NCBI RefSeq assembly: GCF_002899945.2
Contig: NZ_PPEG02000001.1
Coordinates: forward strand, 310,001 to 374,000
Source of the DNA: Chryseobacterium viscerum
GTDB lineage: Bacteria > Bacteroidota > Bacteroidia > Flavobacteriales > Weeksellaceae
Direction of reading: 5' to 3'
Length of the DNA: 64,000 nucleotides
The notes beneath the pieces are model-generated. The model was not told the origin of the DNA. It saw nothing but the letters and a program-made list of their open reading frames with translations, and ran no database searches. Positions 1 through 8,938 of this stretch are shown here, in pieces. Position 1 is the first letter of the stretch. Every line of letters starts with the position of its first letter. A program made the position numbers and the translations under genes.

Positions 1-366
1 ATGCGAAAGCATGATTCTGCCATCATAGGCAATCAGGTATTCACAGGTGATGAATGCAGCATCATTAGATTGCTGCAGCTCTGAAGTATAAGAAGTCTTC
101 ACAACGTTCAAAAAGTTCTGAAGTTCTTTGTCCCAGCAGAAAAGGTTGTGAGCACCTTCTATTTTGATAATTTGATTTAAAGTTTGTAGAGCCTCCGCTT
201 CATCTGCACAATAATTAAAAAATCCCCCCGAATGCGTAAATAATTGCGCAAACTTATAGTCAAGATCCGCATTTTTCAGCGAATCCCCTAGCTTCTCCAG
301 GCTCTGTTTATCCTCTTCTTCAGGCTGGTTGGTAAGTTTGCTTACAATCCTCTTGAATAAATTCAA
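1..366 (-). CDS. LUD domain protein (LutC/YkgG family), partial
   Basis: This gene runs off the left edge, so only its first 122 codons are visible. The start is a TTG at 366; an in-frame TAG lies three codons upstream and no ATG is available, and the protein then reads LNLFKRIVSKLTNQPEEE. The visible part has the lysine-rich amphipathic start and the conserved stretch around FTHSGGFFNYC that I associate with flavobacterial LUD (lactate utilization) proteins next to ftsH. Its substrate is unknown. A hairpin at 448-477 separates it from ftsH, so it may be transcribed partly on its own. The family call rests on recall of sequence and gene order. Confidence 0.7.
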   Translation of the reverse strand, partial: MNLFKRIVSKLTNQPEEEDKQSLEKLGDSLKNADLDYKFAQLFTHSGGFFNYCADEAEALQTLNQIIKIEGAHNLFCWDKELQNFLNVVKTSYTSELQQSNDAAFITCEYLIAYDGRIMLSH

Positions 367-447
367 CTTAATCTATTTTTAGTCAACTTTATACAAAAAT
401 AGAAAATAAATTACAATAGTGTCCTAAATATCTCTTTAAATATGAAA

Positions 448-477
448 AAACCTGACAATTTTGAAGTTGTCAGGTTT
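448..477 (-). terminator. Terminator after ftsH
   Basis: An inverted repeat with 11-bp arms (448-458 and 467-477, core CCTGACAA/TTGTCAGG) is followed on the minus strand by a run of T. It sits 27 bp past the ftsH stop and before the LUD gene, as expected for an intrinsic terminator of the rsfS-ftsH unit. Confidence 0.75.
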
Positions 478-503
478 ATTTAATTCTATTTTTTTTAAGA
501 GTC

Positions 504-2519
504 TTAAAGCTGTGTTGGACTTTCTGGAGCCTGTATTTCGCTTTCTTCTTCTTTTTCTTTAATCTGAGGTGTTTCCATTACTACCTCTTTTTCAGGGATA
601 GTATTGGTAACAGGTTTCTCTGTCAATTCAGGATCCCAAGCTCTCTTTCCGAATATGTCTTCCAGGTCTTCACGGAAGATCACTTCTTTTTCTAGCAATT
701 TATTCGCTAAAGCATCAAGCTTATCTTTATTTTCCTCAAGAATTCTTACCGCTCTTTCATACTGATTTTCAATAATCGATTTGATCTCTACATCAATTTT
801 TGTAGCAGTTTCTTCAGAATAAGGTTTTCCGAAAGAGTATTCAGACTGTCCTGAACTGTCATAGTAAGAGATATTTCCAATATTCGGGCTCAATCCGTAG
901 ATTGTAACCATTGCCTGAGCTCTCTTCGTTACTGTTTCAAGATCAGAAAGTGCTCCTGTAGAAATATTGTTGAAAATCACTTGCTCTGCTGCTCTACCTC
1001 CTAAGGTGGCACACATCTCGTCAAGCATCTGCTCAGTCGTTGTAAGCTGTCTTTCTTCCGGAAGATACCATGCTGCCCCTAGAGAACGTCCTCTTGGAAC
1101 AATGGTTACCTTTAAAAGTGGTGATGCATGTTCTACCAACCAAGAGATCGTAGCGTGACCTGCCTCATGATAAGCCACTCTTTTCTTTTCAGATGGTTTG
1201 ATAGCCATATTTTTCTTTTCAAGACCTCCAATGATTCTGTCTACTGCATCCAGGAAATCCTGTTTTGTAACAGAATTATGATTATATCTGGCTGCAATCA
1301 AAGCTGCTTCATTACAAACATTAGCAATATCTGCTCCACTGAATCCAGGAGTTTGTTTTGCTAAGAAATCTCTGTCTACATTATCATCAAGCTTGATTTT
1401 CTTCAAATGAACATCAAAGATATCTCTTCTTTCATGCAATTCCGGAAGATCTACATAGATTGAACGGTCGAAACGCCCTGCTCTCATTAATGCTTTATCA
1501 AGAATATCTGCTCTGTTGGTAGCCGCCATTACAATTACATTGACGTCTGTTCCAAAACCATCCATCTCAGTAAGAAGCTGGTTCAGGGTATTTTCTCTTT
1601 CATCGTTCCCGCCAGAGAAATTATTTTTTCCTCTTGCACGTCCGATAGCATCAATCTCATCGATAAAGATGATCGCCGGAGATTTTGCTTTAGCCTGAGC
1701 AAAAAGGTCTCTTACTCTTGAAGCTCCAACCCCAACAAACATTTCAACGAAATCAGAACCTGAAAGGGAGAAGAACGGAACTTTGGCTTCACCCGCAACA
1801 GCTTTTGCCAATAACGTCTTACCTGTTCCCGGAGGGCCTACTAAAAGAACTCCTTTAGGAATTTTACCTCCCAGTTTGGTATACTTTTCAGAGTTTTTCA
1901 AGAAATCTACAACCTCCTGAACTTCTTCTTTAGCACCTTCCAACCCAGCAACATCTTTGAATGTTACCTGAATTCTTTCTTTTTCGTCAAAAAGCTTAGC
2001 CTTAGATTTTCCAATAGAGAAGATTTGTCCACCAGGACCTCCGCCTCCGCCCATCTTTCTGAAAAGCAGGAAGTAGAATAATCCCAAAATCGTAATCCAA
2101 ACTAAAGCAGGCACTAAGATGTCCATCAACGCGCTTTTGCCCGTTCCGTAGTCTTTGCTTGTTTTAATCGCAGGATTGGTGACTTTAATCTGTTCAAATT
2201 TCTGAAGGAAAAGTTGAAGGTCTCCATATTTCACAGAAAAATCTGCTTTAGGAGCCATTTCAAAGGCAGAAAGAGGGTTATTTTCTTTCCCGGTTTTGGA
2301 AACCATTGCCGATTTTGCTTCTTTTGTTAGGAAAACATCAGCTTTCTCTATGTCTTTGTATATAATTACATTCTGGACTTTCCCCGCCTGCATTTCTCTA
2401 AAAAAACCATCCTCATCAATAGATTTTGCACTATCACCTCCAAGGAAATTGGAGCCAAAAAATAGCAAAAGAGCTATGATTGCAATTGGAAAGAACCAGT
2501 TGAACCCTTTATTATTCAT
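504..2519 (-). CDS. ftsH: ATP-dependent zinc metalloprotease FtsH
   Basis: FtsH is the membrane-anchored hexameric AAA+ protease that degrades misfolded membrane proteins and some cytosolic regulators. The 671-residue protein has an N-terminal membrane segment at about 7-25, a periplasmic domain, a second segment at about 134-153, a Gly-rich linker, Walker A GPPGTGKT (228-235), Walker B IIFIDEID (283-290), the arginine-containing second region of homology near 340-351, and the zinc motif HEAGH (451-455). The C-terminal tail is rich in Glu and Pro, typical of Bacteroidota. It lies 20 bp downstream of rsfS on the same strand, so the two are probably cotranscribed. Length and motifs are complete. 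Confidence 0.98.
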   Translation of the reverse strand: MNNKGFNWFFPIAIIALLLFFGSNFLGGDSAKSIDEDGFFREMQAGKVQNVIIYKDIEKADVFLTKEAKSAMVSKTGKENNPLSAFEMAPKADFSVKYGDLQLFLQKFEQIKVTNPAIKTSKDYGTGKSALMDILVPALVWITILGLFYFLLFRKMGGGGGPGGQIFSIGKSKAKLFDEKERIQVTFKDVAGLEGAKEEVQEVVDFLKNSEKYTKLGGKIPKGVLLVGPPGTGKTLLAKAVAGEAKVPFFSLSGSDFVEMFVGVGASRVRDLFAQAKAKSPAIIFIDEIDAIGRARGKNNFSGGNDERENTLNQLLTEMDGFGTDVNVIVMAATNRADILDKALMRAGRFDRSIYVDLPELHERRDIFDVHLKKIKLDDNVDRDFLAKQTPGFSGADIANVCNEAALIAARYNHNSVTKQDFLDAVDRIIGGLEKKNMAIKPSEKKRVAYHEAGHATISWLVEHASPLLKVTIVPRGRSLGAAWYLPEERQLTTTEQMLDEMCATLGGRAAEQVIFNNISTGALSDLETVTKRAQAMVTIYGLSPNIGNISYYDSSGQSEYSFGKPYSEETATKIDVEIKSIIENQYERAVRILEENKDKLDALANKLLEKEVIFREDLEDIFGKRAWDPELTEKPVTNTIPEKEVVMETPQIKEKEEESEIQAPESPTQL

Positions 2520-2539
2520 TTAGACTTTTTAAATTTTTA

Positions 2540-2905
2540 TTATTCATTTTCAATTTTGGTAATGACTGCGTCACCCCAAAGCTCTTCTATATCATAGTAC
2601 TCTCGTACTTCTTTTTGAAATATATGAACTACCACTGAGACGTAATCTACCAATACCCACATTGCATTTTCAGTACCTTCTACGTGCCAAGGTCTGTCTT
2701 GCAGTTCGTTTCTTACTTTCTTCTCAACACTTCCTGCGAGTGCAGATACCTGTGTATTCGAGTTTCCACTACATATCACGAACGTTTCTGCCACGGAGTT
2801 TTCGATGTTTGAAAGATCGAAGATCATAATGTCTTCTCCTTTTACATCCTGGATAGCTTCAACGATTTTATCTATTAACGCTTGTTTTTCTGCTGTCTTA
2901 TTCAT
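2540..2905 (-). CDS. rsfS: Ribosomal silencing factor RsfS (Iojap family)
   Basis: RsfS binds ribosomal protein uL14 and blocks joining of the subunits in starved cells. The 121-residue product matches the family size and carries its conserved features: the VICSGNSNTQVSALAGSV segment near residues 42-59, RPWHVEG near 75-81 and the WVLVDYVSVVVHIF stretch near 83-96. It is the first gene of a unit with ftsH and is divergent from birA. A TAAATTTG box on the minus strand at 2933-2926 could be its -7 element. Confidence 0.95.
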   Translation of the reverse strand: MNKTAEKQALIDKIVEAIQDVKGEDIMIFDLSNIENSVAETFVICSGNSNTQVSALAGSVEKKVRNELQDRPWHVEGTENAMWVLVDYVSVVVHIFQKEVREYYDIEELWGDAVITKIENE

Positions 2906-2992
2906 TAAAAAAATACTATAATCTGCAAATTTATTGTTTTTTCTTTACTTTAACCTTACTTTTACCCTCTTAATGTCTTAAAGTTTTCTTAA

Positions 2993-3706
2993 ATGAGTCA
3001 ACTCTTCTACCTGAAAGAATGTTCTTCTACTAATGACGAAATATCAAAGTTTTTACTTTATGAAAATGCAAATTTTATAGGATTGCATACTTTTAATCAA
3101 ACTAAAGGTCGTGGTCAGTATGGAAATGTCTGGACTCCGACTGCCGGAAAAAACCTGGCTTATACGCTGGCAGTGAATACTCAGGACATCTTGTGCTCTG
3201 ATTTTATGCTCAATTATTATACCGCAATGATTGTCCGGGATTTCCTTGCCAAATTGTCTGACTCAGAGGTAAAAATTAAGTGGCCGAATGATATTATCCT
3301 TAAAGGTAAAAAAATCGTTGGAATTTTAATAGAAAAGAAAAAAATTAATCAAAATAATTATTTCATCATAGGGACAGGAATTAATATTCTTCAGGAAAAT
3401 TTTGATGAAATATCCAATGCTGGCTCACTTTTCACACAAACAGGCGTCGTATTCGACCTTGAGGATCTTGCATTAAATCTTCATGAGTTTTTGTCTGAAA
3501 AACTAAAAAGCATTCCTTCCGACAAGGAAATTCTGGATGGATTCAATGAAAATCTTTTCAGAAAGGATCTGATCTCTGTCTTTGAAATTGAAAAAGCACG
3601 ACAAAATGGCATCATCCGAAATGTAGATGAGCAAGGTAAACTTTGGATCGAACTGGAAGACGGGATGCATTCCTTTTATCACAAGGAAGTAAAATTACTC
3701 TACTAA
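2993..3706 (+). CDS. birA: Biotin--[acetyl-CoA-carboxylase] ligase
   Basis: This enzyme activates biotin with ATP and attaches it to the biotin carboxyl carrier protein of acetyl-CoA carboxylase. The protein shows the ATP/biotin loop GRGQYGNVW at about residues 39-47 and the KWPND motif near 100-104. It has 237 residues and no N-terminal helix-turn-helix domain, so it is a monofunctional group I ligase and not the repressor form known in E. coli. It is divergent from rsfS, and its stop directly abuts the stop of the convergent LptF/G gene with no spacer, leaving no room for a conventional terminator. Confidence 0.95.
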   Translation: MSQLFYLKECSSTNDEISKFLLYENANFIGLHTFNQTKGRGQYGNVWTPTAGKNLAYTLAVNTQDILCSDFMLNYYTAMIVRDFLAKLSDSEVKIKWPNDIILKGKKIVGILIEKKKINQNNYFIIGTGINILQENFDEISNAGSLFTQTGVVFDLEDLALNLHEFLSEKLKSIPSDKEILDGFNENLFRKDLISVFEIEKARQNGIIRNVDEQGKLWIELEDGMHSFYHKEVKLLY

Positions 3707-4819
3707 TTATTGATTGGCTCTTTTGATATAAAGATAGAGCGTAAGTGGCAAGAACACCATATTTGGCAGCCACATGGCCACCGCTGGAGACAAACTTTTA
3801 TTTTCCGAAACCACTTTTAGGGCTTCAAATGAAAAGACGAAAATAAAGGCCAATGAGATCCCTATCGCAAGATTGACTCCCAATCCTCCTCTTTTCTTTT
3901 GTGATGACAGGGAAAGTGCCAGAAATGTCAGAATAATGATGGAAGCAGGCATGGATGTTCTTTGGTGAAGCTCATTCAGATAGGAGTTCAGGTTACTGTT
4001 TCCTCTTGCCTTTTCTCTTTCAATAAATTTCAGAAGTTCGGGTGTGGTTTTATTTTGTCCCAAAAGCTCATTAGGAAAAAGCTCTTCGGGTGAATGCCCG
4101 TAATTTTTCCTTAATTCTATTCCGTTATTTAGCTTTTCGGTATTGTCTTTATTGATGGTTTTTTCTAAATAATTATTTAAAACAAACTGTTTTTTAAGCT
4201 TATCCCAATATACTTCACTTGCTTTCAGCTCATAAACCATTTTTCTATCTTTATCAAATTTCTGATAGACAAAGCTCGACCCTCTTTTTTCTCGTTTATT
4301 CCAGGAATCGACAAAGATATATTCTGTTTTGCTCAGCTGTGAAGAAGCTGGAGCTGTTCCTAAGATCTTTTCTTTATTGGCAGCGTTATAAGTATATGCT
4401 TCCAATTCATTTTTCTTGATATTGGCCCATGGCAGCACCATATGATACACCACAAGAGCAATCAAACCAATAAAAATGGATGTAAGCAGATAGGGTTTGG
4501 AAAACCTGTGAAAACTAGCTCCACTACTGATAATAGCAACAATTTCAGTATTATTTGCCATCCTGGAGGTAAAATAAATCACAGAAATAAATACCAGAAT
4601 AGAAAGGAAGGTCACCACAAGATTAATAATCCAGAAAGGATAAAAATGAACCAGGAAATACATCAGATCCAGCTTCGGATCTATAGCTTTGGCATTTTCT
4701 ATCCTTGGAATCTTCTGCTGAACATCGATTACCAATACGACTATAGACAATAGCACTAACATGAAACTGAAAGTTCCAAGGTATTTTTTAATGATATATC
4801 TGTCTACAATTTTAAGCAT
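3707..4819 (-). CDS. LptF/LptG family permease (YjgP/YjgQ)
   Basis: LptF and LptG are inner-membrane subunits that work with the ATPase LptB to extract lipopolysaccharide and pass it to the periplasmic bridge. The 370-residue protein has the family layout: an N-terminal amphipathic start (MLKIVDRYIIKKYLGTF), three membrane helices within about 12-125, a periplasmic jellyroll-type domain in the middle, and three C-terminal helices (about 290-365). Whether it is the LptF or LptG member cannot be settled from sequence alone. It starts 6 bp after tgt on the same strand, so the two are likely cotranscribed. Confidence 0.92.
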   Translation of the reverse strand: MLKIVDRYIIKKYLGTFSFMLVLLSIVVLVIDVQQKIPRIENAKAIDPKLDLMYFLVHFYPFWIINLVVTFLSILVFISVIYFTSRMANNTEIVAIISSGASFHRFSKPYLLTSIFIGLIALVVYHMVLPWANIKKNELEAYTYNAANKEKILGTAPASSQLSKTEYIFVDSWNKREKRGSSFVYQKFDKDRKMVYELKASEVYWDKLKKQFVLNNYLEKTINKDNTEKLNNGIELRKNYGHSPEELFPNELLGQNKTTPELLKFIEREKARGNSNLNSYLNELHQRTSMPASIIILTFLALSLSSQKKRGGLGVNLAIGISLAFIFVFSFEALKVVSENKSLSPAVAMWLPNMVFLPLTLYLYIKRANQ

Positions 4820-4825
4820 AGTTTA

Positions 4826-5956
4826 TTATAGTCTTTGTCTAAGAACCGGCACTACAGATTTTTTCCATTCGTAGAAATCTCCTGCAATGATATGTTCTCT
4901 GGCTACTTTTACTAAATCAAGATAGAATGCAAGATTATGAATCGAAGCAATCTGTTTTGCGAGATATTCTTTAGATACAAATAGGTGACGAAGATACGCT
5001 TTTGAATATTCACGGTCTACAAAACTGGTCCCAAATTCATCCAAAGGCGAAAAGTCGCGCTTCCATTTTTCATTTTTAAGATTCATCACCCCCTGCCACG
5101 TGAAAAGCATTGCATTTCTTGCATTTCTTGTTGGCATTACGCAATCCATCATATCAATTCCCAGTCCGATAGTCTCAAGGATATTCCATGGTGTTCCTAC
5201 TCCCATCAGATATCTTGGTTTGTCTTTCGGAAGGATATCAGTAACTTCATCCGTGATTCTGTACATTTCTTCTTCAGGCTCTCCAACGGAAAGTCCTCCA
5301 ATCGCATTTCCTTCTGCTCCTGCTTCAGAAATTACTTCTGCAGAAATTTTTCTAAGGTCAGAATAGGTTGATCCCTGAACAATCGGGAAAAGTCTTTGCT
5401 TGTATCCGTATAATTCAGGATTATTATTTGTCCATTCAATACATCTTTTCAACCAACGGTGCGTAAGCTCCATAGATGATTTTGCCTGGTTATATTCACA
5501 AGGATAAGGAGTACACTCGTCAAAAGCCATGAAAATATCAGCTCCGATCTGTCTTTGAATCTCCATTGATCTTTCTGGAGAGAACATATGATAACTTCCG
5601 TCAATATGAGATTTGAATCTCGCACCTTCTTCTGTCATTTTTCTGCTGCTGGCTAGTGAAAATACCTGAAAACCTCCTGAATCGGTAAGGATAGGAAGGT
5701 CCCAGTTCATGAATTTATGTAAACCACCTGCATCCTGCATCGTCTCCATTCCCGGACGAAGGTAAAGGTGATAAGTATTTCCCAGAATAATCTGAGCTTT
5801 AATGTCTTCTTTTAATTCTCTCTGATGAACTGTTTTTACACTTGCTACAGTTCCCACAGGCATAAAAATAGGAGTTTGAATCTTCCCGTGATCTGTGGTA
5901 ATTTCCCCTGCTCTTGCTTTCCCTTCAGAGGTTTTTTCTATATTAAAAAATTTCAT
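4826..5956 (-). CDS. tgt: tRNA-guanine transglycosylase
   Basis: Tgt exchanges guanine 34 of GUN-anticodon tRNAs for the queuine precursor preQ1. The 376-residue enzyme has the catalytic segment DSGGFQVFSLA (Asp92), the recognition motif GGLSVGE (220-226) and the nucleophile region DMMDCVMPTRNARN (Asp271). The zinc site is unusual: where bacterial Tgt has a Cys-x-Cys-x-x-Cys group this protein reads DEFGTSFVDREYS (306-318), with no cysteine. The fourth ligand, His340 in SIHNLAFY, is still present. I recall similar cysteine loss in other Flavobacteriia, so this is probably a lineage trait and not a damaged gene. Confidence 0.96.
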   Translation of the reverse strand: MKFFNIEKTSEGKARAGEITTDHGKIQTPIFMPVGTVASVKTVHQRELKEDIKAQIILGNTYHLYLRPGMETMQDAGGLHKFMNWDLPILTDSGGFQVFSLASSRKMTEEGARFKSHIDGSYHMFSPERSMEIQRQIGADIFMAFDECTPYPCEYNQAKSSMELTHRWLKRCIEWTNNNPELYGYKQRLFPIVQGSTYSDLRKISAEVISEAGAEGNAIGGLSVGEPEEEMYRITDEVTDILPKDKPRYLMGVGTPWNILETIGLGIDMMDCVMPTRNARNAMLFTWQGVMNLKNEKWKRDFSPLDEFGTSFVDREYSKAYLRHLFVSKEYLAKQIASIHNLAFYLDLVKVAREHIIAGDFYEWKKSVVPVLRQRL

Positions 5957-6023
5957 CTCTATACTTTTTTAATTCACCGTTTTTATCAGTGATTTCTTTT
6001 CGGATAACAGCTCCATATCGTTT

Positions 6024-6392
6024 TTACCTTACTAAAGGTATGACAACGCCATTCTGTTTCAGTTTATCCTTTATATATTTATCTGCTTTAGGGTCTTTTT
6101 TCACCAATATTTCCTGTGCATCGTTGGCGATCCCATCCATTTCTTCTTTAATTACGTAGTATTTGAAACTTCCAACGAAGTCATCAGGTTTTACTTTATA
6201 TGACTTGAGAACAGCTCTCGTCCCTGCTTCCATATTTTTGTCTGGATACACGTAGATAGCCTGATCGTTGATCGAAAGATCTGCAATAATTTCCGCCATC
6301 ATGCTTTTATCGATCAGATTTTTAGGCTTATCAATATAATCGGTACACGAAAACAGACTTATCAAAACAAAAATAAAGATCAGCTTTTTCAT
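6024..6392 (-). CDS. DUF4296 domain lipoprotein
   Basis: This is a small lipoprotein of 122 residues. A lipobox-type signal (LISLFSC, Cys16) is followed by a helical, lysine-rich domain containing MAEIIADLSINDQAIY, the pattern of the DUF4296 family found in Flavobacteriia. Its function is not known. The start codon overlaps the stop of the upstream mannosyltransferase gene by 4 bp (6389-6392), indicating translational coupling. The pairing may point to a role in envelope assembly, but that is inference. Confidence 0.82.
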   Translation of the reverse strand: MKKLIFIFVLISLFSCTDYIDKPKNLIDKSMMAEIIADLSINDQAIYVYPDKNMEAGTRAVLKSYKVKPDDFVGSFKYYVIKEEMDGIANDAQEILVKKDPKADKYIKDKLKQNGVVIPLVR

Positions 6393-7105
6393 AATCTATT
6401 GATGATTGATTTCCATTTTAGGTTTAATACTCCAAAAACGGCTTCATGGATAATTCCACCGTTCATTTTACTTTCCCCTAAAATTCTATTGGTAAATATA
6501 ATAGGAACTTCTACAATTCTGAACCCTTTTTTAAAAGTTCTGAATTTCATTTCTATCTGGAATCCGTAGCCCTTCAGCTTCACATTATCCAGTCCTATTT
6601 CTTCCAACACTTTTCTTGAAAAGCAGACAAATCCTGCAGTAGTATCATGAATAGGAAGGCCTAGAACAAATCTTACATATTTTGAGGCAAAATAGGACAG
6701 CAATACTCTTCCCATAGGCCAGTTGACAACGTTTACTCCTTTTGAGTAACGAGAACCGATGGCCATGTCCGCATTGATGCATGCTTCAAACAGCTTTGGG
6801 AGATCAGTTGGATTATGGGAAAAATCTGCATCCATCTCAAAAATATAATCGTATTTATTTTCGAGAGCCCATTTAAATCCATGGATATATGCCTTTCCCA
6901 ATCCATCTTTCACATGTCTTATCGACAGGTGCAGATAGTGTGGATGTTTCTTCTGCAATTCTTTTACAATCTCTGCTGTTCCATCCGGAGAGGTATCGTC
7001 CACTACCAAGATATGAAAGTCGTCATCCATTGCAAAAACCGCGGAAATAATATTTTCAATATTTTCCTTTTCGTTATATGTTGGGATAATGACGAGCTTT
7101 TTCAT
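6389..7105 (-). CDS. Polyprenol monophosphomannose synthase-like GT2
   Basis: A family 2 glycosyltransferase of the dolichyl-phosphate mannosyltransferase type, which moves mannose from GDP-mannose to a polyprenyl phosphate on the cytoplasmic membrane face. Motifs are IIPTYNEKENI (6-16), DDTSPDGT (36-43) and the metal-binding DAD in FEMDADFSHNP (92-94). I chose the ATG at 7105 (238 residues) over a longer reading from 7150, because a good promoter (TTTG and TATCTTTG on the minus strand at 7151-7115) lies inside the longer version and the protein aligns naturally from MKKLVIIPTYNE. There is no C-terminal membrane domain. It heads a unit with DUF4296. Confidence 0.9.
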   Translation of the reverse strand: MKKLVIIPTYNEKENIENIISAVFAMDDDFHILVVDDTSPDGTAEIVKELQKKHPHYLHLSIRHVKDGLGKAYIHGFKWALENKYDYIFEMDADFSHNPTDLPKLFEACINADMAIGSRYSKGVNVVNWPMGRVLLSYFASKYVRFVLGLPIHDTTAGFVCFSRKVLEEIGLDNVKLKGYGFQIEMKFRTFKKGFRIVEVPIIFTNRILGESKMNGGIIHEAVFGVLNLKWKSIINRL

Positions 7106-7114
7106 TTCAGTTTG

Positions 7115-7151
7115 CAAAGATAGTTTATTTAACCTTTTTATTTTATACAAA
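7115..7151 (-). promoter_or_regulatory. Flavobacterial promoter of the GT2 gene
   Basis: On the minus strand a TTTG (7151-7148) is followed after 25 bases by TATCTTTG (7122-7115), close to the Bacteroidota consensus of TTG, 17-23 bases, TAnnTTTG. Transcription would begin only a few bases before the ATG at 7105, giving an almost leaderless message. It decides the start of the gene. Confidence 0.6.
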
Positions 7152-7346
7152 ATAATCTATAATTTTGCAAAAATATTTACCAAGGATTAAGCGGATGGAT
7201 CAGAAACTTGTATTGAACAGATCTGAACACTCCGTAAAATCGATAAGAGTAAGTATTTTAGCTGCAAATTCATAGATCAGGTGATAGGAAAATCTATGCC
7301 GGGTTGTGTTATCTGAAGTTAAATAATAAATAAAAAAGCTTAAATT

Positions 7347-8015
7347 TTGCCATCATCACAACACTTCATCAATCATGTAAGAATACCTGAGAATAATGAC
7401 TGGGTAATTTTTATCCTCGTGGGCTGCATATTTTTATATGTTTTTATGATGAACATCATAGAAAGGGATGCCAGTCTCAAAGATTTCCTGCTTCAGAAAT
7501 ATTTTGATGCCAGCAATAACCTTCCCAGCTGGATTATCACTTCATGCGTAACTACACTTACGCTGTCTATATTAATTTCACAGTATATTCCTATTGTTCC
7601 GAAGTATATTGCCGATCTTCAGCTTTTCGGGTATCAGCTTAATAAATTTGGGTATACTTTGCTGGCAGTGCTGTTTTTTTATTTAATAAAATCAACATTA
7701 GGTTTTTTATTTTATCAAAGTATAGGGGATGGAAAAAAATGGACTATTTTTTATTTTACCTCCACAAAATTTTATTTCATTCTTTCTTTTTTGCTAATAA
7801 TTCTTTGTGTAACCCACTATTACTTTCCCATAGATAGAAATAAAATGTTTTTTTATTATTTATGCTTCTTTTCTTTTGTATTCATTTTCAAAGTTTTTTT
7901 CTACTTATTTCACAAGAACAAGATTCTTCCCGAGAAATGGTATTATAAATTTTTGTATATTTGCACCCTCCAAATCACACCATTATTATTGCTTTGGAAG
8001 TTGTTATTTTTTTAA
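7347..8015 (+). CDS. DUF4271 family membrane protein
   Basis: A 222-residue integral membrane protein with about six hydrophobic helices and conserved NNDWVIFILVGCIFLY at the start of the first. I recognise it as the DUF4271 family, which in Flavobacteriia sits directly before hemD; its function is unknown. The only usable start is a TTG at 7347, since an in-frame TAA stands two codons upstream and the next ATG falls inside helix 1. The gene ends 3 bp before hemD, suggesting cotranscription, although a -7 box for hemD also lies within its 3' end. Confidence 0.8.
   Translation: MPSSQHFINHVRIPENNDWVIFILVGCIFLYVFMMNIIERDASLKDFLLQKYFDASNNLPSWIITSCVTTLTLSILISQYIPIVPKYIADLQLFGYQLNKFGYTLLAVLFFYLIKSTLGFLFYQSIGDGKKWTIFYFTSTKFYFILSFLLIILCVTHYYFPIDRNKMFFYYLCFFSFVFIFKVFFYLFHKNKILPEKWYYKFLYICTLQITPLLLLWKLLFF
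7956..7963 (+). promoter_or_regulatory. Possible -7 box of hemD
   Basis: TATATTTG matches the flavobacterial -7 consensus TAnnTTTG and lies 55 bases before the hemD start, inside the 3' end of the DUF4271 gene. No clear TTG is seen at the -33 spacing, so the assignment is tentative. Confidence 0.4.
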
Positions 8016-8018
8016 TAA

Positions 8019-8768
8019 ATGTCAATGATGAGAATAAAGTCTATATTGGTTTCTCAACCAGCGCCTAGTGAGTCTTCTCCATACTTGGATATAGCGAAGA
8101 AGGAAAAAATAAAGATTGATTTCCGTCCTTTTATCCACGTCGAAGGGGTTGACAATAAAGAGCTCAGAACACAGAAAATAGATCTGACGCAGTATACCGG
8201 TATTATTTTTACCAGTAAAAATGCGATTGACCATTACTTCAGACTAGCAGAAGAACTGCGTTTTGCCGTTCCAGATACAATGAGATATATCTGCCAGTCG
8301 GAAGCAATTGCCAACTACCTTCAAAAACATATTGTATACAGAAAAAGAAAAATCAGCTTTGGGGAGAAAAACTTTTCAGACCTGCTTCCTCTTTTCAAAA
8401 AATTCCCAACTGAAAAATATCTGTTGCCATCTTCAGATGTTCTAAGTTCGGATACTGTAAAAACCATGGATGCATCTAATGTAGACTGGACAAGAGCAAT
8501 TATGTACCGTACTGTATGCAGCGACCTTACTGATATCAACGCCAAAGATTATGACATGTTGATCTTCTTCAGTCCACAAGGAATCAAATCGCTACAACAA
8601 AACTTCCCTGACTTCAAGCAAGAGGAAACAAAGATCGGTGTTTTTGGAAACACGACTTTGGCCGCTGCAGAAGAAGCAGGATTAAAAGTAGATTTAATGG
8701 CGCCTACGAAGGAAACTCCTTCCATGACAATGGCTCTGGAAAAGTATATTAAAGCACTTCACAAATAG
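8019..8768 (+). CDS. hemD: Uroporphyrinogen-III synthase
   Basis: HemD closes and isomerises hydroxymethylbilane to uroporphyrinogen III in heme and siroheme synthesis. The 249-residue protein shows the two-domain HemD layout with ILVSQPAP near the start, GIIFTSKNAIDHYF in domain 1 and DMLIFFSPQGIKSL in domain 2, then VFGNTTLAAAEEAG. Family members are very divergent, so the call rests on these strand-turn motifs and the position after DUF4271. Three in-frame ATGs occur at 8019, 8025 and 8028; the last (MRIKSILVSQ) may be the real start. A terminator follows at 8791. Confidence 0.9.
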   Translation: MSMMRIKSILVSQPAPSESSPYLDIAKKEKIKIDFRPFIHVEGVDNKELRTQKIDLTQYTGIIFTSKNAIDHYFRLAEELRFAVPDTMRYICQSEAIANYLQKHIVYRKRKISFGEKNFSDLLPLFKKFPTEKYLLPSSDVLSSDTVKTMDASNVDWTRAIMYRTVCSDLTDINAKDYDMLIFFSPQGIKSLQQNFPDFKQEETKIGVFGNTTLAAAEEAGLKVDLMAPTKETPSMTMALEKYIKALHK

Positions 8769-8790
8769 TCTTTACTATAAAAATACTATC

Positions 8791-8827
8791 AACCGTCTTT
8801 TCGATAAAGGAAAGATGGTTTTTTTTT
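8791..8827 (+). terminator. Terminator after hemD
   Basis: AACCGTCTTT (8791-8800) pairs with AAAGATGGTT (8811-8820) with one G-U pair, and eight or more T follow. Confidence 0.85.
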
Positions 8828-8938
8828 ACCTAAATTTGAACGAAAATTAACATTGAATGAGATCTCTGTGTAAATCACTTACTTTCAGAAGAAAAGTATA
8901 AAGACAGATCCTACTCAATAAAAAATTAAAATAGACGG

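Noticed and set aside
7195..7275. 26-codon ORF starting ATGGATCAG between the GT2 and DUF4271 genes
   Set aside because: Too short, no ribosome site and no known family; it lies in a divergent promoter region.
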